Positions 9,582 to 18,004 of a DNA stretch of 64,000 bases are shown piece after piece. The stretch covers positions 2,232,001-2,296,000 of the forward strand of contig NZ_UHIL01000001.1 of the NCBI RefSeq assembly GCF_900460535.1. Reading direction: 5' to 3'. Every line of letters begins with the position of its first letter. Position 1 is the first letter of the stretch. The DNA is from Vibrio parahaemolyticus. GTDB taxonomy: Bacteria; Pseudomonadota; Gammaproteobacteria; Enterobacterales; Vibrionaceae. Below the pieces are notes generated by a model, which was not told the origin of the DNA, did not search any database, and saw nothing but the letters and a program-made list of their open reading frames with translations. Both the position numbers and the translations under genes were made by a program.

Positions 9582-11945
9582 TTGAACATCCAACAAGGTT
9601 TCCTACTTACTCGCCAAGCACGAGACATCAAAGGCCAAACTCAGATAGAGTTGTGGCTCGCGACAGAAGCAGGTCCGACTCAACTATTGATCAATGGTGA
9701 GAAACCCGTGTTCTTCATCGCTCAAGAACACATTGAACAAACCCAAAACCTGGCGTTATCGAAAAGTATTCAAGTAGAAATTCGAACTCTTGAACTGAAA
9801 ACGTTCGAGCATACCCCTCTCGCAGCTTGCTATACGAAAGTAACCAAAGAAGCACTCGTATTACAAGATCTGCTCTCACAGCAAGATATCGTGACTTACG
9901 AAGGCGATATACGACTCGCTGACCGCTATCTAATGGAGCGCTTTATTAAAGGGAGTGTGGAGTTTACAGGTCATCAGCAATCGCGAAATGGCTTTCATCG
10001 TATCCAGAATGCAAAGTGTCGAAGTGGTGACTATGAGCCTAAGTTGCATGTCGTTTCGCTAGACTTGGAGTGTTCAGAAAAAGGCAATCTTTACTCCATC
10101 GGTTTGGATAGCCCTCATGACTCTCGAGTCATTATGATTGGAGAACCAGAACCAGCTGAAACAAATATTCAATGGGTTCAAAATGAAAAAGCACTACTCG
10201 AAGCATTGATTGCTTGGTTTAAGTCGTTCGATCCTGATGTTATTGTTGGTTGGAACGTTATCGACTTCGATTTTCGTCTCCTTCATAAACGTGCGGAATG
10301 GCACAACATGAAGTTGATGTTGGGTCGCGCCGATCAGCCAAGCTTCTTTCGTAGCTCATCCCAAAGCCAACAGGGGTTTATCTCAATTCCCGGACGTGTA
10401 GTACTCGATGGCATCGATACACTAAAAACCGCGACTTATCACTTTCGGTCTTGGTCATTAGAATCGGTTTCACAAGAATTACTCGGTGAAGGCAAAGAGA
10501 TCCATAACGTGCATGACCGTATGGACGAAATCAATCGCATGTATCGCTCCGATAAGCCTTCACTTGCCAAATACAACCTGCAAGACTGCGTGCTGGTAAA
10601 CAAAATCTTCGAACACACTCATCTCCTCGCGTTTGCTATTGAACGGTCGAGGTTGACGGGGGTTGAGTTGGATCGCGTCGGAGGCTCAGTCGCGGCGTTC
10701 ACCAATCTTTATTTGCCACAAATTCATCGAGCAGGTTACGTCGCACCCAATTTGCACCCTGAAAACTGGATTGCGAGTCCCGGCGGTTACGTAATGGACT
10801 CAATCCCTAACCTTTATGACTCAGTTTTAGTGCTGGATTTTAAGAGTCTATATCCCTCTATTATTCGCTCTTTCTTAATCGACCCTATGGGTTTGGTCGA
10901 GGGTTTATTACTGGACATTGGTAAGGATGACGATCAAGCCGTACCTGGTTTTCGTGGTGGTCAGTTTCATCGTTCGAAACACTTTTTGCCAGAGATGATC
11001 GAAAAGCTTTGGGCGGCACGAGATGTTGCGAAGAAAAACAACGAGAAAGCTTTTTCTCAAGCAATCAAAATCATCATGAACTCGTTTTATGGCGTATTGG
11101 GCTCATCGGGATGTCGTTTCTTTGATACTCGATTAGCTTCCAGCATCACCATGCGCGGGCATGAAATCATGAAGCAAACTAAAGTGCTGATTGAAAACAA
11201 AGGCTATCAAGTGATTTATGGAGATACAGACTCAACATTTGTCTCTTTGAATGGTTCATACAGCCAAGCGGAAGCGGATGAAGTCGGCAATCACTTGGTT
11301 GAATACATAAACTCTTGGTGGCAAGAGCATCTTCGCGCTGAGTACAACCTCACTTCAATGCTTGAAATTGAATATGAAACTCACTACCGCAAGTTTCTGA
11401 TGCCAACTATTCGTGGCTCGGAAACGGGCTCGAAAAAACGTTATGCGGGTTTAATTGGTGAGGGAGAACAAGAGCGCATTGTATTCAAAGGGCTAGAAAG
11501 TGCGCGTACCGACTGGACGCCATTAGCGCAAAAATTCCAAAACACGCTCTATCGAATGGTATTTCACGGCGAAGACCCGAGTGACTATGTGCGTGAAGTA
11601 GTAGAAAAAACCAATAATGGGGAGTTTGATGACCAATTGGTTTATCAAAAGCGACTACGCCGAAAGCTGCATGAGTACCAAAAAAACATTCCACCTCAAG
11701 TGCGTGCAGCGCGTTTAGCCGACGACATTAATGCCAAGCTTGGCCGACCTTTACAGTATCAAAATCGTGGGCGCATAGAGTATTTGATTACCCTAAATGG
11801 CCCTGAGCCTCATGAATACCGTAACAGTCCTATCGACTACCAGCACTACATCGACAAACAGCTAAAGCCTGTTGCAGATGCGATTCTGCCATTTATCGGC
11901 ACAGACTTTGAAACCCTCTCAGCACCACAGATGGGACTGTTCTAA
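9582..11945 (+). CDS. polB: DNA polymerase II (family B, SOS-inducible)
   Basis: The 787-residue family B polymerase has its 3'-5' exonuclease motifs intact (SLDLECSE with D161/E163, NVIDFDF ~224-230, and YNLQDC ~331). The polymerase motifs are also intact: DFKSLYPSI (419-427), KIIMNSFYGVLGS (~496-508) and YGDTDS (546-551). It restarts forks and bypasses lesions. The start is a TTG with AAGG ten bases upstream; there is no better ATG before the conserved N-terminus. A LexA box lies 50 bp upstream. Confidence 0.97.
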   Translation: MNIQQGFLLTRQARDIKGQTQIELWLATEAGPTQLLINGEKPVFFIAQEHIEQTQNLALSKSIQVEIRTLELKTFEHTPLAACYTKVTKEALVLQDLLSQQDIVTYEGDIRLADRYLMERFIKGSVEFTGHQQSRNGFHRIQNAKCRSGDYEPKLHVVSLDLECSEKGNLYSIGLDSPHDSRVIMIGEPEPAETNIQWVQNEKALLEALIAWFKSFDPDVIVGWNVIDFDFRLLHKRAEWHNMKLMLGRADQPSFFRSSSQSQQGFISIPGRVVLDGIDTLKTATYHFRSWSLESVSQELLGEGKEIHNVHDRMDEINRMYRSDKPSLAKYNLQDCVLVNKIFEHTHLLAFAIERSRLTGVELDRVGGSVAAFTNLYLPQIHRAGYVAPNLHPENWIASPGGYVMDSIPNLYDSVLVLDFKSLYPSIIRSFLIDPMGLVEGLLLDIGKDDDQAVPGFRGGQFHRSKHFLPEMIEKLWAARDVAKKNNEKAFSQAIKIIMNSFYGVLGSSGCRFFDTRLASSITMRGHEIMKQTKVLIENKGYQVIYGDTDSTFVSLNGSYSQAEADEVGNHLVEYINSWWQEHLRAEYNLTSMLEIEYETHYRKFLMPTIRGSETGSKKRYAGLIGEGEQERIVFKGLESARTDWTPLAQKFQNTLYRMVFHGEDPSDYVREVVEKTNNGEFDDQLVYQKRLRRKLHEYQKNIPPQVRAARLADDINAKLGRPLQYQNRGRIEYLITLNGPEPHEYRNSPIDYQHYIDKQLKPVADAILPFIGTDFETLSAPQMGLF

Positions 11946-12709
11946 CCAATACGAAACTCAGTCTTTTGGTACTGCTTCACGAGCCAGCCACCGAAAGCAT
12001 CAATTAGGCCAATGACCGAACGCTTGGGAATTGGCCTTCCAGATAACAATATGCAGAGGCGGTCAATCTCCAGTTTTTTCTCGGGATGATATTGCAAAAA
12101 CACTTCACCACATTCTATTGGATCATCAAACCAGCGCTTATCGCGATACATCACCAAAGAGTAAGAAGCTCTTAATAACTTTTTAGCGATGACTACCTGC
12201 GCACGAACTTGCTCCTCAAGGCTTGTCGCCTGGACAATCTTAGCTCGATACACCGCTAGCCATTCTTCAACATCCATATTCCAGTGCTTAGCAATTTCCC
12301 AACTCGGCACATAGTCGCCAAAACAATCAGCCAAGTCATCGCCATGCACACAAACACAGCAGTGCTTGAGCATAAAGCCCCAAGTAAAAATGCTATCAAG
12401 ATTGGCAACTTCGCTAACAAGTGCCGTTCTTATCGCCACTCCCTTGACTTGCGGGTGATCTTGCTGAGCTCGCCACTTTATAGTATTGAGCAGCGTCGCT
12501 CGGTTGTTCTCAAACGTCGACTTTGTCACCACAACTAAATCCAGGTTGGACTTTCCTGCTATTGCCGTTTTTCGCGCAACACTTCCGTACACATAAACGC
12601 TGTGAAGATTTTGCCCTAGACCGCCTGTTAGGCACATCAACACTTCTTTGATTAAAGGAGCAAACTCTGGTTGAAAAGGTTGTTTAGGATCGATAACTGG
12701 AAGAGACAT
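11942..12709 (-). CDS. Nucleotidyltransferase-domain protein
   Basis: The 255-residue protein contains the start of a Pol-beta-type nucleotidyltransferase fold, VYVYGSVARKT (~residues 38-48) followed by NLDLVVV (~56-62). In active family members the second part normally reads D-x-D; here the first Asp is Asn, so catalysis is uncertain. The C-terminal half resembles the helical partner region of kanamycin-nucleotidyltransferase-like proteins. It is convergent with polB and their ends overlap by 4 bp (11942-11945). The substrate is unknown. Confidence 0.7.
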   Translation of the reverse strand: MSLPVIDPKQPFQPEFAPLIKEVLMCLTGGLGQNLHSVYVYGSVARKTAIAGKSNLDLVVVTKSTFENNRATLLNTIKWRAQQDHPQVKGVAIRTALVSEVANLDSIFTWGFMLKHCCVCVHGDDLADCFGDYVPSWEIAKHWNMDVEEWLAVYRAKIVQATSLEEQVRAQVVIAKKLLRASYSLVMYRDKRWFDDPIECGEVFLQYHPEKKLEIDRLCILLSGRPIPKRSVIGLIDAFGGWLVKQYQKTEFRIG

Positions 12710-12850
12710 GGATTAAAAAGCGCGCTCAAAGTTTGTCAGTAAGATTGGCTTATGATCCCCTAGCCCCTATTCGGAATCAAGCCTAATCAAACGTTTAATC
12801 TTGATTCAACAATCACGATGAATTTTGGTGCCACACAACAAACTTAGCGC

Positions 12851-12856
12851 TATAAT
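12851..12856 (+). promoter_or_regulatory. -10 element of the yeiP promoter
   Basis: A perfect TATAAT lies 40 bp before the yeiP start and is followed by a short leader. No good -35 box is present at the standard spacing. Confidence 0.45.
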
Positions 12857-12895
12857 CAGCGAGTTTTGCTTAATAAGTATGAATAGGAATATACA

Positions 12896-13462
12896 ATGCC
12901 AAAGGCAAGTGAAATCAAAAAAGGCTTCGCAATCGAGTCTAATGGTAAAACTCTTCTAGTTAAAGACATCGAAGTAACGACTCCTGGCGGTCGTGGCGGC
13001 GCTAAAATCTACAAAATGCGTTGTACAGATCTAACAACTGGCGCACGCGTAGATGAGCGTTACAAGTCTGATGACGTTGTAGAAACAGTTGAGATGAACA
13101 AACGTGCAGTTGTGTACTCATACGCTGACGGCGATGAGCATATCTTTATGGATAACGAAGACTACTCACAGTACACATTCAAACACAATGAAGTTGAAGA
13201 CGACATGTTGTTCATCAACGAAGACACGCAAGGTATTCACATTATCCTTGTGGACGGTTCTGCTGTAGGTCTTGAACTGCCTTCTTCTGTTGAACTAGTC
13301 ATCGAAGAAACTGACCCTTCAATCAAAGGCGCTTCAGCTTCTGCTCGTACTAAACCTGCGCGTTTTGCTTCAGGTCTAGTGGTTCAAGTTCCAGAATACA
13401 TCGCAACTGGTGACCGTGTAGTTATCAACACTGCTGAACGTAAATACATGAGCCGAGCATAA
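12896..13462 (+). CDS. yeiP: Elongation factor P-like protein YeiP (EfpL)
   Basis: The 188-residue protein is an EF-P paralogue with an N-terminal KOW-like domain and two OB folds. The tip loop reads TPGGRGGAK, with Arg at position 33 where canonical EF-P carries a modified Lys or Arg. From established knowledge, EfpL/YeiP relieves ribosome stalling at proline-rich and other difficult motifs and uses an unmodified arginine at this site. It is followed after 2 bp by the DUF440 gene. Confidence 0.95.
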   Translation: MPKASEIKKGFAIESNGKTLLVKDIEVTTPGGRGGAKIYKMRCTDLTTGARVDERYKSDDVVETVEMNKRAVVYSYADGDEHIFMDNEDYSQYTFKHNEVEDDMLFINEDTQGIHIILVDGSAVGLELPSSVELVIEETDPSIKGASASARTKPARFASGLVVQVPEYIATGDRVVINTAERKYMSRA

Positions 13463-13464
13463 GC

Positions 13465-13785
13465 ATGTCTGATTTGATTTCTTACGACGACGTTATCGAC
13501 GCAGCGTACGACATCTTCCTTGAAATGGCTCCAGACAATCTAGAGCCAGCTGATGTCATTCTGTTTACTGCTCAATTTGAAGATCGCGGTGCCGCAGAAC
13601 TTGTTGAAACTGGTGAAGACTGGGTTGAACATGTGGGCTTTGAGGTCGACAAAGAAGTGTATGCAGAAGTTAGAATCGGCCTAGTAAACGAAGAAAATGA
13701 CGTACTTGATGACGTATTCGCTCGTATGCTAATCAGCCGAGACCCAGAACATAAGTTCTGCCATATGCTTTGGAAGCGCGACTAA
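13465..13785 (+). CDS. Acidic DUF440 (HI1450/YciU family) protein, putative dsDNA mimic
   Basis: The 106-residue, strongly acidic protein matches E. coli YciU and Haemophilus HI1450 along its whole length (AYDIFLEMAPDNLEPADV near the N-terminus, VFARMLISRDPEHKFCH near the C-terminus). The family has been proposed to mimic double-stranded DNA and bind DNA-binding proteins such as HU. It lies two bases after yeiP, so the two are probably cotranscribed, and a terminator follows. Confidence 0.9.
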   Translation: MSDLISYDDVIDAAYDIFLEMAPDNLEPADVILFTAQFEDRGAAELVETGEDWVEHVGFEVDKEVYAEVRIGLVNEENDVLDDVFARMLISRDPEHKFCHMLWKRD

Positions 13786-13806
13786 CGCTCCTTCTCTTAT
13801 GAATAA

Positions 13807-13837
13807 AAACACCAGCCTAGTGCTGGTGTTTTTTTAT
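13807..13837 (+). terminator. Terminator after the yeiP operon
   Basis: A 10-bp stem (AAACACCAGC 13807-13816 / GCTGGTGTTT 13822-13831) is followed by a run of T. It lies 22 bp past the DUF440 gene stop. Confidence 0.9.
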
Positions 13838-13880
13838 CTTCAAACATCACCGAAGATAGAAAACTGGCCTTTTTGCGTAT

Positions 13881-13913
13881 AAAAGAAAAAGGCCTGCCAA
13901 TTGGCAAGCCTTT
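13881..13913 (-). terminator. Terminator after rluB
   Basis: The stem AAAGGCTTGCC / GGCAGGCCTTT on the minus strand (13888-13913, tetraloop AATT) is followed by TTTTTCTTTT. It lies 25 bp past the rluB stop. Confidence 0.85.
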
Positions 13914-13937
13914 CTGATTTTCGTTTTTCGCTCTCGA

Positions 13938-14876
13938 TTAACGATGCTTATTGCGTGCACCTTGTTCGCCAGCATTTTTCTTTGGCTTACGACGAGCAGG
14001 ATTGTTGCTGCGACCTTTAGACGTGCTTACACGTTCTTCATGGCGCTTAACCGCGCGGCGGATTTTTTGGCTGCGAGCACGTTCACGCTTACGTGACGTA
14101 TTATCCTTGCTCAAATCTAGCATGGTTTCTTTCTCTGGGCGAAGTTCTACAAGCTCACGCAGGTAGTTTACTTCTTTCAGATCCAGTTCCATCCAACCGC
14201 CACGAGGCAGTTTTTTGTCTAGGAAGATATCACCGTAACGAACACGTTTCAGACGGCTAACGGTACACTCTTGAGATTCCCATAGACGACGAACTTCACG
14301 GTTACGACCTTCGTTGATCACTACGTAGAAAGTGTGGTTCATACCTTCACCACCTGCGTAGACAACGTCTTCAAAGCGAGCTAAACCGTCTTCCAGTTCA
14401 ACCCCTTTTACTAGATTACGAACTTTTTGTTCGGTTACTTCACCAAACACACGCACTAGGTATTCACGCTCAACTTGGCGACTTGGGTGCATTAGACGGT
14501 TTGCTAATTCACCATCAGTAGTGAAAAGTAGCAGACCAGACGTGTTTGCATCCAAACGACCAACAGAGATCCAACGAGAGCCACGAATTTTTGGCAGACG
14601 GTCGAAAACCGTGCGACGGCCTTCTGGGTCATGACGAGTACACAGCTCACCCTCAGGCTTGTAGTACGCAAGTACACGACAGATCACTTCTTCTTGAACC
14701 TTTGCAGATACAATGTGACCATCGATACGAACTACACTGCTCTCATCTTCCAGTCTTTCACCAAGTTTAGCGACCACACCGTTCACGCTTACGCGTCCGG
14801 ATTTAATTAACGATTCGATCTCACGACGAGAACCGTGTCCAGCACGTGCTAATACTTTTTGTAACTTTTCGCTCAT
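13938..14876 (-). CDS. rluB: 23S rRNA pseudouridine(2605) synthase
   Basis: The 312-residue RsuA-family enzyme has an N-terminal S4 RNA-binding domain ([20 protein letters not shown], residues 3-22) and a catalytic domain whose [14 protein letters not shown] motif (~107-120) holds the catalytic Asp. After residue ~240 it ends in a long Arg/Lys-rich tail, usual for RluB. It modifies U2605 in the peptidyl-transferase region of 23S rRNA. Its place upstream of yciO, trpH and trp is like that in enterobacteria. Confidence 0.95.
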
Positions 14877-15220
14877 TTATCTACCTATGTGTCGTCTTCA
14901 CAGACGTCGAGACCAGAATTGGCCTTCATTGTGCAAGTTACCCATGTAGATGGGATTTTTTCGGTCGGTCATTATACGCGATTCTTGCATTTAATGTAAG
15001 TGAAATCCTGCCAATTCTCCGCCCACAATTTACCGTTCAAGACAAACTCTCGGCCCAACTTTTGTCCTACTAAGTATGAGATATTCCCATGCAGAATCGA
15101 ACTATTATGGGTCGTTCCTATCCTCTTTCAAACGGTCTCAGCTGATAAAATTGTCAGGGTTATAACAACAATAACCCATTTAGCTTGCTGGCTATGGTAA
15201 TCAGATAAAAGGAATAAAAA
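14877..15220 (+). promoter_or_regulatory. Divergent rluB/RTX intergenic region with an operator-like dyad
   Basis: This 344-bp gap separates two divergent genes. The clearest signal is a perfect 7-bp inverted repeat, GGGTTAT (15157-15163) / ATAACCC (15171-15177) with a 7-base spacer, about 45 bp before the RTX gene start. It overlaps a possible -35 (TTGTCA, 15151-15156) and could be a regulator site. No other gene is visible. Confidence 0.35.
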
Positions 15221-15931
15221 ATGTCTAAGACAAATCTTGACCTAAACTGGATTTTTGGCACATCCGGAGATGACGATTTAACAGGAACAAAAGGATCTGA
15301 AACCACCGACATCTTTTTCGGATTTGGCGGTAACGATAAGTTTGTAGGCTACGGCGGCAATGATTATATTTTTGGCGGCTGGGGAGACGACACTCTGCTA
15401 GGCGGTCGTGGCAACGATTTTATTTCTGGCGGTTTTGGGAATGACTTCATCTCAGGTGGTCTAGGTAATGATTCATTGTTCGGTGGATGCGGTGATGATG
15501 TTATTTTCGACTATTCAGGCAACAACTTCCTCAGTGGGGGCTGGGGTAACGATACGCTTGTGATCGGCGATGGCGAGTCAGTGTTGAGCGGGGGCTGTGG
15601 TGACGACACATTTGTCTTTACCAACCGTCTGGCGATTGGCGTTCCTGATCAACCGGTATCCTCCAATGACATTGAGATAGAAGCCGATGTTCTCGACTTT
15701 AATATCTTCCACGACAAACTGGTCTTTGATTTGGGTAAAGATACAGATGGTGATGGCATTCGCGATACTTTCTTAGATTCGGCGGATGATCTGACCCTTA
15801 GCTACAACGAATGTGGTTGGGCAGTATTCTCTAACGAAGAATACAACGTAGAAGTCACGCTAAATGGCGTTAATTCAGCTTACATAAACTATGCTGAACA
15901 CCACGGTATCGACATTTTCGAATTCGCATAA
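15221..15931 (+). CDS. Small stand-alone RTX (calcium-binding nonapeptide) repeat protein
   Basis: The 236-residue protein has no classical signal peptide. Residues ~14-130 are a run of about a dozen GGxGxDxxx nonapeptide repeats (for example GGRGNDFIS, GGFGNDFIS, GGLGNDSLF), which form a Ca2+-binding parallel beta-roll. The repeats are followed by a non-repeat tail of ~100 residues ending in DIFEFA; acidic/aromatic C-termini are common in type I secretion signals. No type I secretion genes are nearby and no enzymatic or adhesin domain is visible. It sits alone between rluB and yciO. Role unknown; secretion is inferred. Confidence 0.85.
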   Translation: MSKTNLDLNWIFGTSGDDDLTGTKGSETTDIFFGFGGNDKFVGYGGNDYIFGGWGDDTLLGGRGNDFISGGFGNDFISGGLGNDSLFGGCGDDVIFDYSGNNFLSGGWGNDTLVIGDGESVLSGGCGDDTFVFTNRLAIGVPDQPVSSNDIEIEADVLDFNIFHDKLVFDLGKDTDGDGIRDTFLDSADDLTLSYNECGWAVFSNEEYNVEVTLNGVNSAYINYAEHHGIDIFEFA

Positions 15932-15970
15932 GCCATCTTTACTCGGCGTAAACACTGCTCAAGTATAAAT

Positions 15971-16003
15971 AATGAAAAAGGAGGCTGATAGCCTCCTTTT
16001 GTT
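15971..16003. terminator. Bidirectional terminator between the RTX gene and yciO
   Basis: An 11-bp stem (AAAAGGAGGCT 15976-15986 / AGCCTCCTTTT 15990-16000) has a 3-base loop. The A-rich left flank and T-rich right flank let it serve both convergent genes. Confidence 0.85.
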
Positions 16004-16020
16004 TATGTTGATATTTCAAC

Positions 16021-16641
16021 TTATTCGAATGGTGATGGATCGCCAGAACCAATTCGCACCACTTCTGGCTCACCTTCGCTGAAGTCAATCACTGTAGTAG
16101 GTTGCTCACCTAAGTAACCACCATTCAGGATCACATCAACTGCATGTTCAAGTTTGTCGCGGATATCTTCCGGATCAGACTCTGTCACATCGCTACCAGG
16201 TAGAATCAATGACGTTGACATCAATGGCTCACCCAGTGCTTCGAGAAGATCCAATGCGATTTGGTTATTTGGCACACGAATACCGATAGTCTTACGTTTC
16301 GCATTCATCAAGCGACGAGGAACTTCCTTCGTACCTTTGAAGATGAACGTGTAAGGACCAGGAGTGTTGTTTTTCAGTAGTCGGAATGCTCCGTTGTCCA
16401 CGCGCGCATACAGAGAAATTTCTGACAAATCGCGACACAACAACGTGAAGTTGTGCTTATCATCTAAGCGACGAATCTGACAAATGCGCTCTAGCGCTTG
16501 TTTGTTCTCCAATTGGCAACCAAGTGCATACCCTGAATCTGTCGGGTAAACCACGACACCGCCATTACGAATGATTGCTACTGCTTGATTGATCAAGCGA
16601 GCCTGTGGGTTTTCTGGATGAACGTAAAAAAACTGGCTCAT
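16021..16641 (-). CDS. yciO: YciO-type Sua5/YrdC-family protein (threonylcarbamoyl-AMP synthase-like)
   Basis: The 206-residue protein has the YrdC/Sua5 fold, with GGVVVYPTDSGYALGC near the N-terminus (~27-42) and the KR...IGIRVPNN segment (~115-125). YrdC/TsaC members make threonylcarbamoyl-AMP for tRNA t6A; YciO is the paralogue beside trpH, and its own role is less certain. It sits between the RTX gene and trpH on the same strand as trpH. Confidence 0.92.
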   Translation of the reverse strand: MSQFFYVHPENPQARLINQAVAIIRNGGVVVYPTDSGYALGCQLENKQALERICQIRRLDDKHNFTLLCRDLSEISLYARVDNGAFRLLKNNTPGPYTFIFKGTKEVPRRLMNAKRKTIGIRVPNNQIALDLLEALGEPLMSTSLILPGSDVTESDPEDIRDKLEHAVDVILNGGYLGEQPTTVIDFSEGEPEVVRIGSGDPSPFE

Positions 16642-16711
16642 TGTAATTCCTCATTATCGAGCCTCTCGGCTCTATATTTTTGTGGAGCTTGAATGCCGTC
16701 TTGTTGAGCAC

Positions 16712-16761
16712 TATACCCAAGTCATTCTCGCTGAAACTAACGTCTTGACGTTACTTGGATA
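16712..16761. repeat. Short copy of the MITE-like ACCCAAGT repeat
   Basis: A 50-bp element starts TATACCCAAGT (16712-16722) and ends ACTTGGATA (16753-16761). Its interior CCAAGTCATTCTCGCTGAA also occurs in the right-hand end of the 271-bp element at 39424-39694. The right arm overlaps the last codons and the stop codon of trpH. Confidence 0.6.
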
Positions 16762-17608
16762 CATCCAACGAAGGATCGATGCCCCAATCTTTCCAAACGG
16801 GTTCAACACCTGCAGGTAACCACAGGTTTCTGCCTAATTCCATCCAAGGAGATGGATAGTGAAAATCGCTGCCTTGAGAGGCTAATAGTTTGTATTGTAT
16901 AGCATAATCAGCCAAGTTGCGTCTTTCTTGTTGTGCTTGCTGCGGTTGAGCAACTTCCATTGCATCTCCGTTAGCCTCAACAAACGCAGCTAGAAGACGC
17001 TTAATCCACTTTGCTGTCAACTGATATCTGCCCGGATGCGCCAATACCGCTTTACCACCAGCGGCATGGATAGCATCGACCGCCTCTTTCATTGAACACC
17101 AATTTGGCGGTACATAACCTGGGTTATTGCGAGTGAGATACTTTTTGAACACCATTTGCATGGTTTTCGCATAACCATTATCAACTAACCACTTAGCAAA
17201 GTGAGCTCGGGTAATCGGCGCGTCACCAGCCAGTTGCTGAACTTCTTCTAACACCCCTTCACGAGTGGCCTTTTGCAGACGAGAAGCGATCAGCTCAGAA
17301 CGAGCCACACGATGTTGCTTTTGTTGCTCAATCAATGCCGCTAATGCAGGATTTTCAGGATCAATATTCAAACCAACGATATGGATATCTTTATTCTGCC
17401 AAACGGTTGATATTTCAATACCGTTAATGATTTTTATCGGCAAGTCGTTCTCTTCAACGTATTGTTTGGCACGCGCTAAACCGTCAACCGTGTCGTGATC
17501 TGTAATCGCCAAAACCTCGATATCAAAACCCAGTGCCCTATCCACTAAATCTTTCGGTTCTAATCGACCATCGGACGCCGTGGTGTGACTATGTAAATCA
17601 ATTCTCAT
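16751..17608 (-). CDS. rnm: PHP-domain 5'-3' exoribonuclease TrpH/RNase AM
   Basis: The 285-residue PHP phosphoesterase begins [16 protein letters not shown], the first metal-binding motif (HxH). It continues with ITDHDT (~36-41), and later GSDFH (~260-264) supplies further metal ligands. The E. coli orthologue (YciV/TrpH, RNase AM) trims 5' ends of ribosomal RNA and short oligonucleotides. It is divergent from the trp operon, with only ~30 bp between its start and the trp -35 box. The terminal Lys and stop codon (AAGTAA) lie inside a copy of a Vibrio repeat, so the C-terminus has been shaped by an insertion. Confidence 0.92.
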   Translation of the reverse strand: MRIDLHSHTTASDGRLEPKDLVDRALGFDIEVLAITDHDTVDGLARAKQYVEENDLPIKIINGIEISTVWQNKDIHIVGLNIDPENPALAALIEQQKQHRVARSELIASRLQKATREGVLEEVQQLAGDAPITRAHFAKWLVDNGYAKTMQMVFKKYLTRNNPGYVPPNWCSMKEAVDAIHAAGGKAVLAHPGRYQLTAKWIKRLLAAFVEANGDAMEVAQPQQAQQERRNLADYAIQYKLLASQGSDFHYPSPWMELGRNLWLPAGVEPVWKDWGIDPSLDVSK

Positions 17609-17637
17609 ATTTTTGTCGTTTTAATGCTGTTTTGGGG

Positions 17638-17671
17638 TTGACTTTTTACTCTCGCACTAGTTAACTAGTAC
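17638..17671 (+). promoter_or_regulatory. trp promoter and TrpR operator
   Basis: A TTGACT -35 box (17638-17643) and a TTAACT -10 box (17661-17666) are 17 bp apart. The -10 lies inside the palindrome GCACTAGTTAACTAGTAC (17654-17671), which nearly equals the E. coli trp operator. TrpR with bound tryptophan should therefore block RNA polymerase directly, as in E. coli. Confidence 0.93.
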
Positions 17672-17703
17672 ACAAATACAAAGCACGTAATTTAAGGCTC
17701 ACT

Positions 17704-17829
17704 ATGTTACAAGAATTTAACCAGAACCAAAAAGCGAAAGTTGCTGTTTGTCTTAATAAGACAAACTCAGCAGATCTTGCTTGGTGGCGCACTTGGACAA
17801 GTTCTTGGTGGGCTAACGTGTACTTCTAG
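17704..17829 (+). CDS. trpL: trp operon leader peptide
   Basis: This 41-codon leader begins MLQEFNQNQKAKVAVCL and contains five tryptophan codons near its end: two tandem pairs and a single (AWWRTWTSSWWANVYF). Ribosome stalling on these codons under tryptophan starvation controls the downstream attenuator. The last Trp pair (17806-17811) overlaps GTGGGCT (17808-17814), which can pair with AGCCCGC of the terminator to form the antiterminator. Confidence 0.93.
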   Translation: MLQEFNQNQKAKVAVCLNKTNSADLAWWRTWTSSWWANVYF

Positions 17830-17849
17830 TTTAGAAAAACAAACGTCAT

Positions 17850-17880
17850 AAAGCCCGCTACTCAAGCGGGCTTTTTATTT
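17850..17880 (+). terminator. trp attenuator
   Basis: A 10-bp GC-rich stem (AAAGCCCGCT 17850-17859 / AGCGGGCTTT 17865-17874) is followed by TTTATTTTG. It stands between trpL and trpE. Its 5' arm is shared with the antiterminator formed with 17808-17814. Confidence 0.92.
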
Positions 17881-18004
17881 TGTCGCCCAACTCACATTCA
17901 ACTGCCTAAACATTAATCGGATATGACCAACTCTTGATTGGGAGAACGTTTGCTTTATGCGACTATGTACTGCAGGACGATTAAAACAGCTACAAGGAGG
18001 TCTT

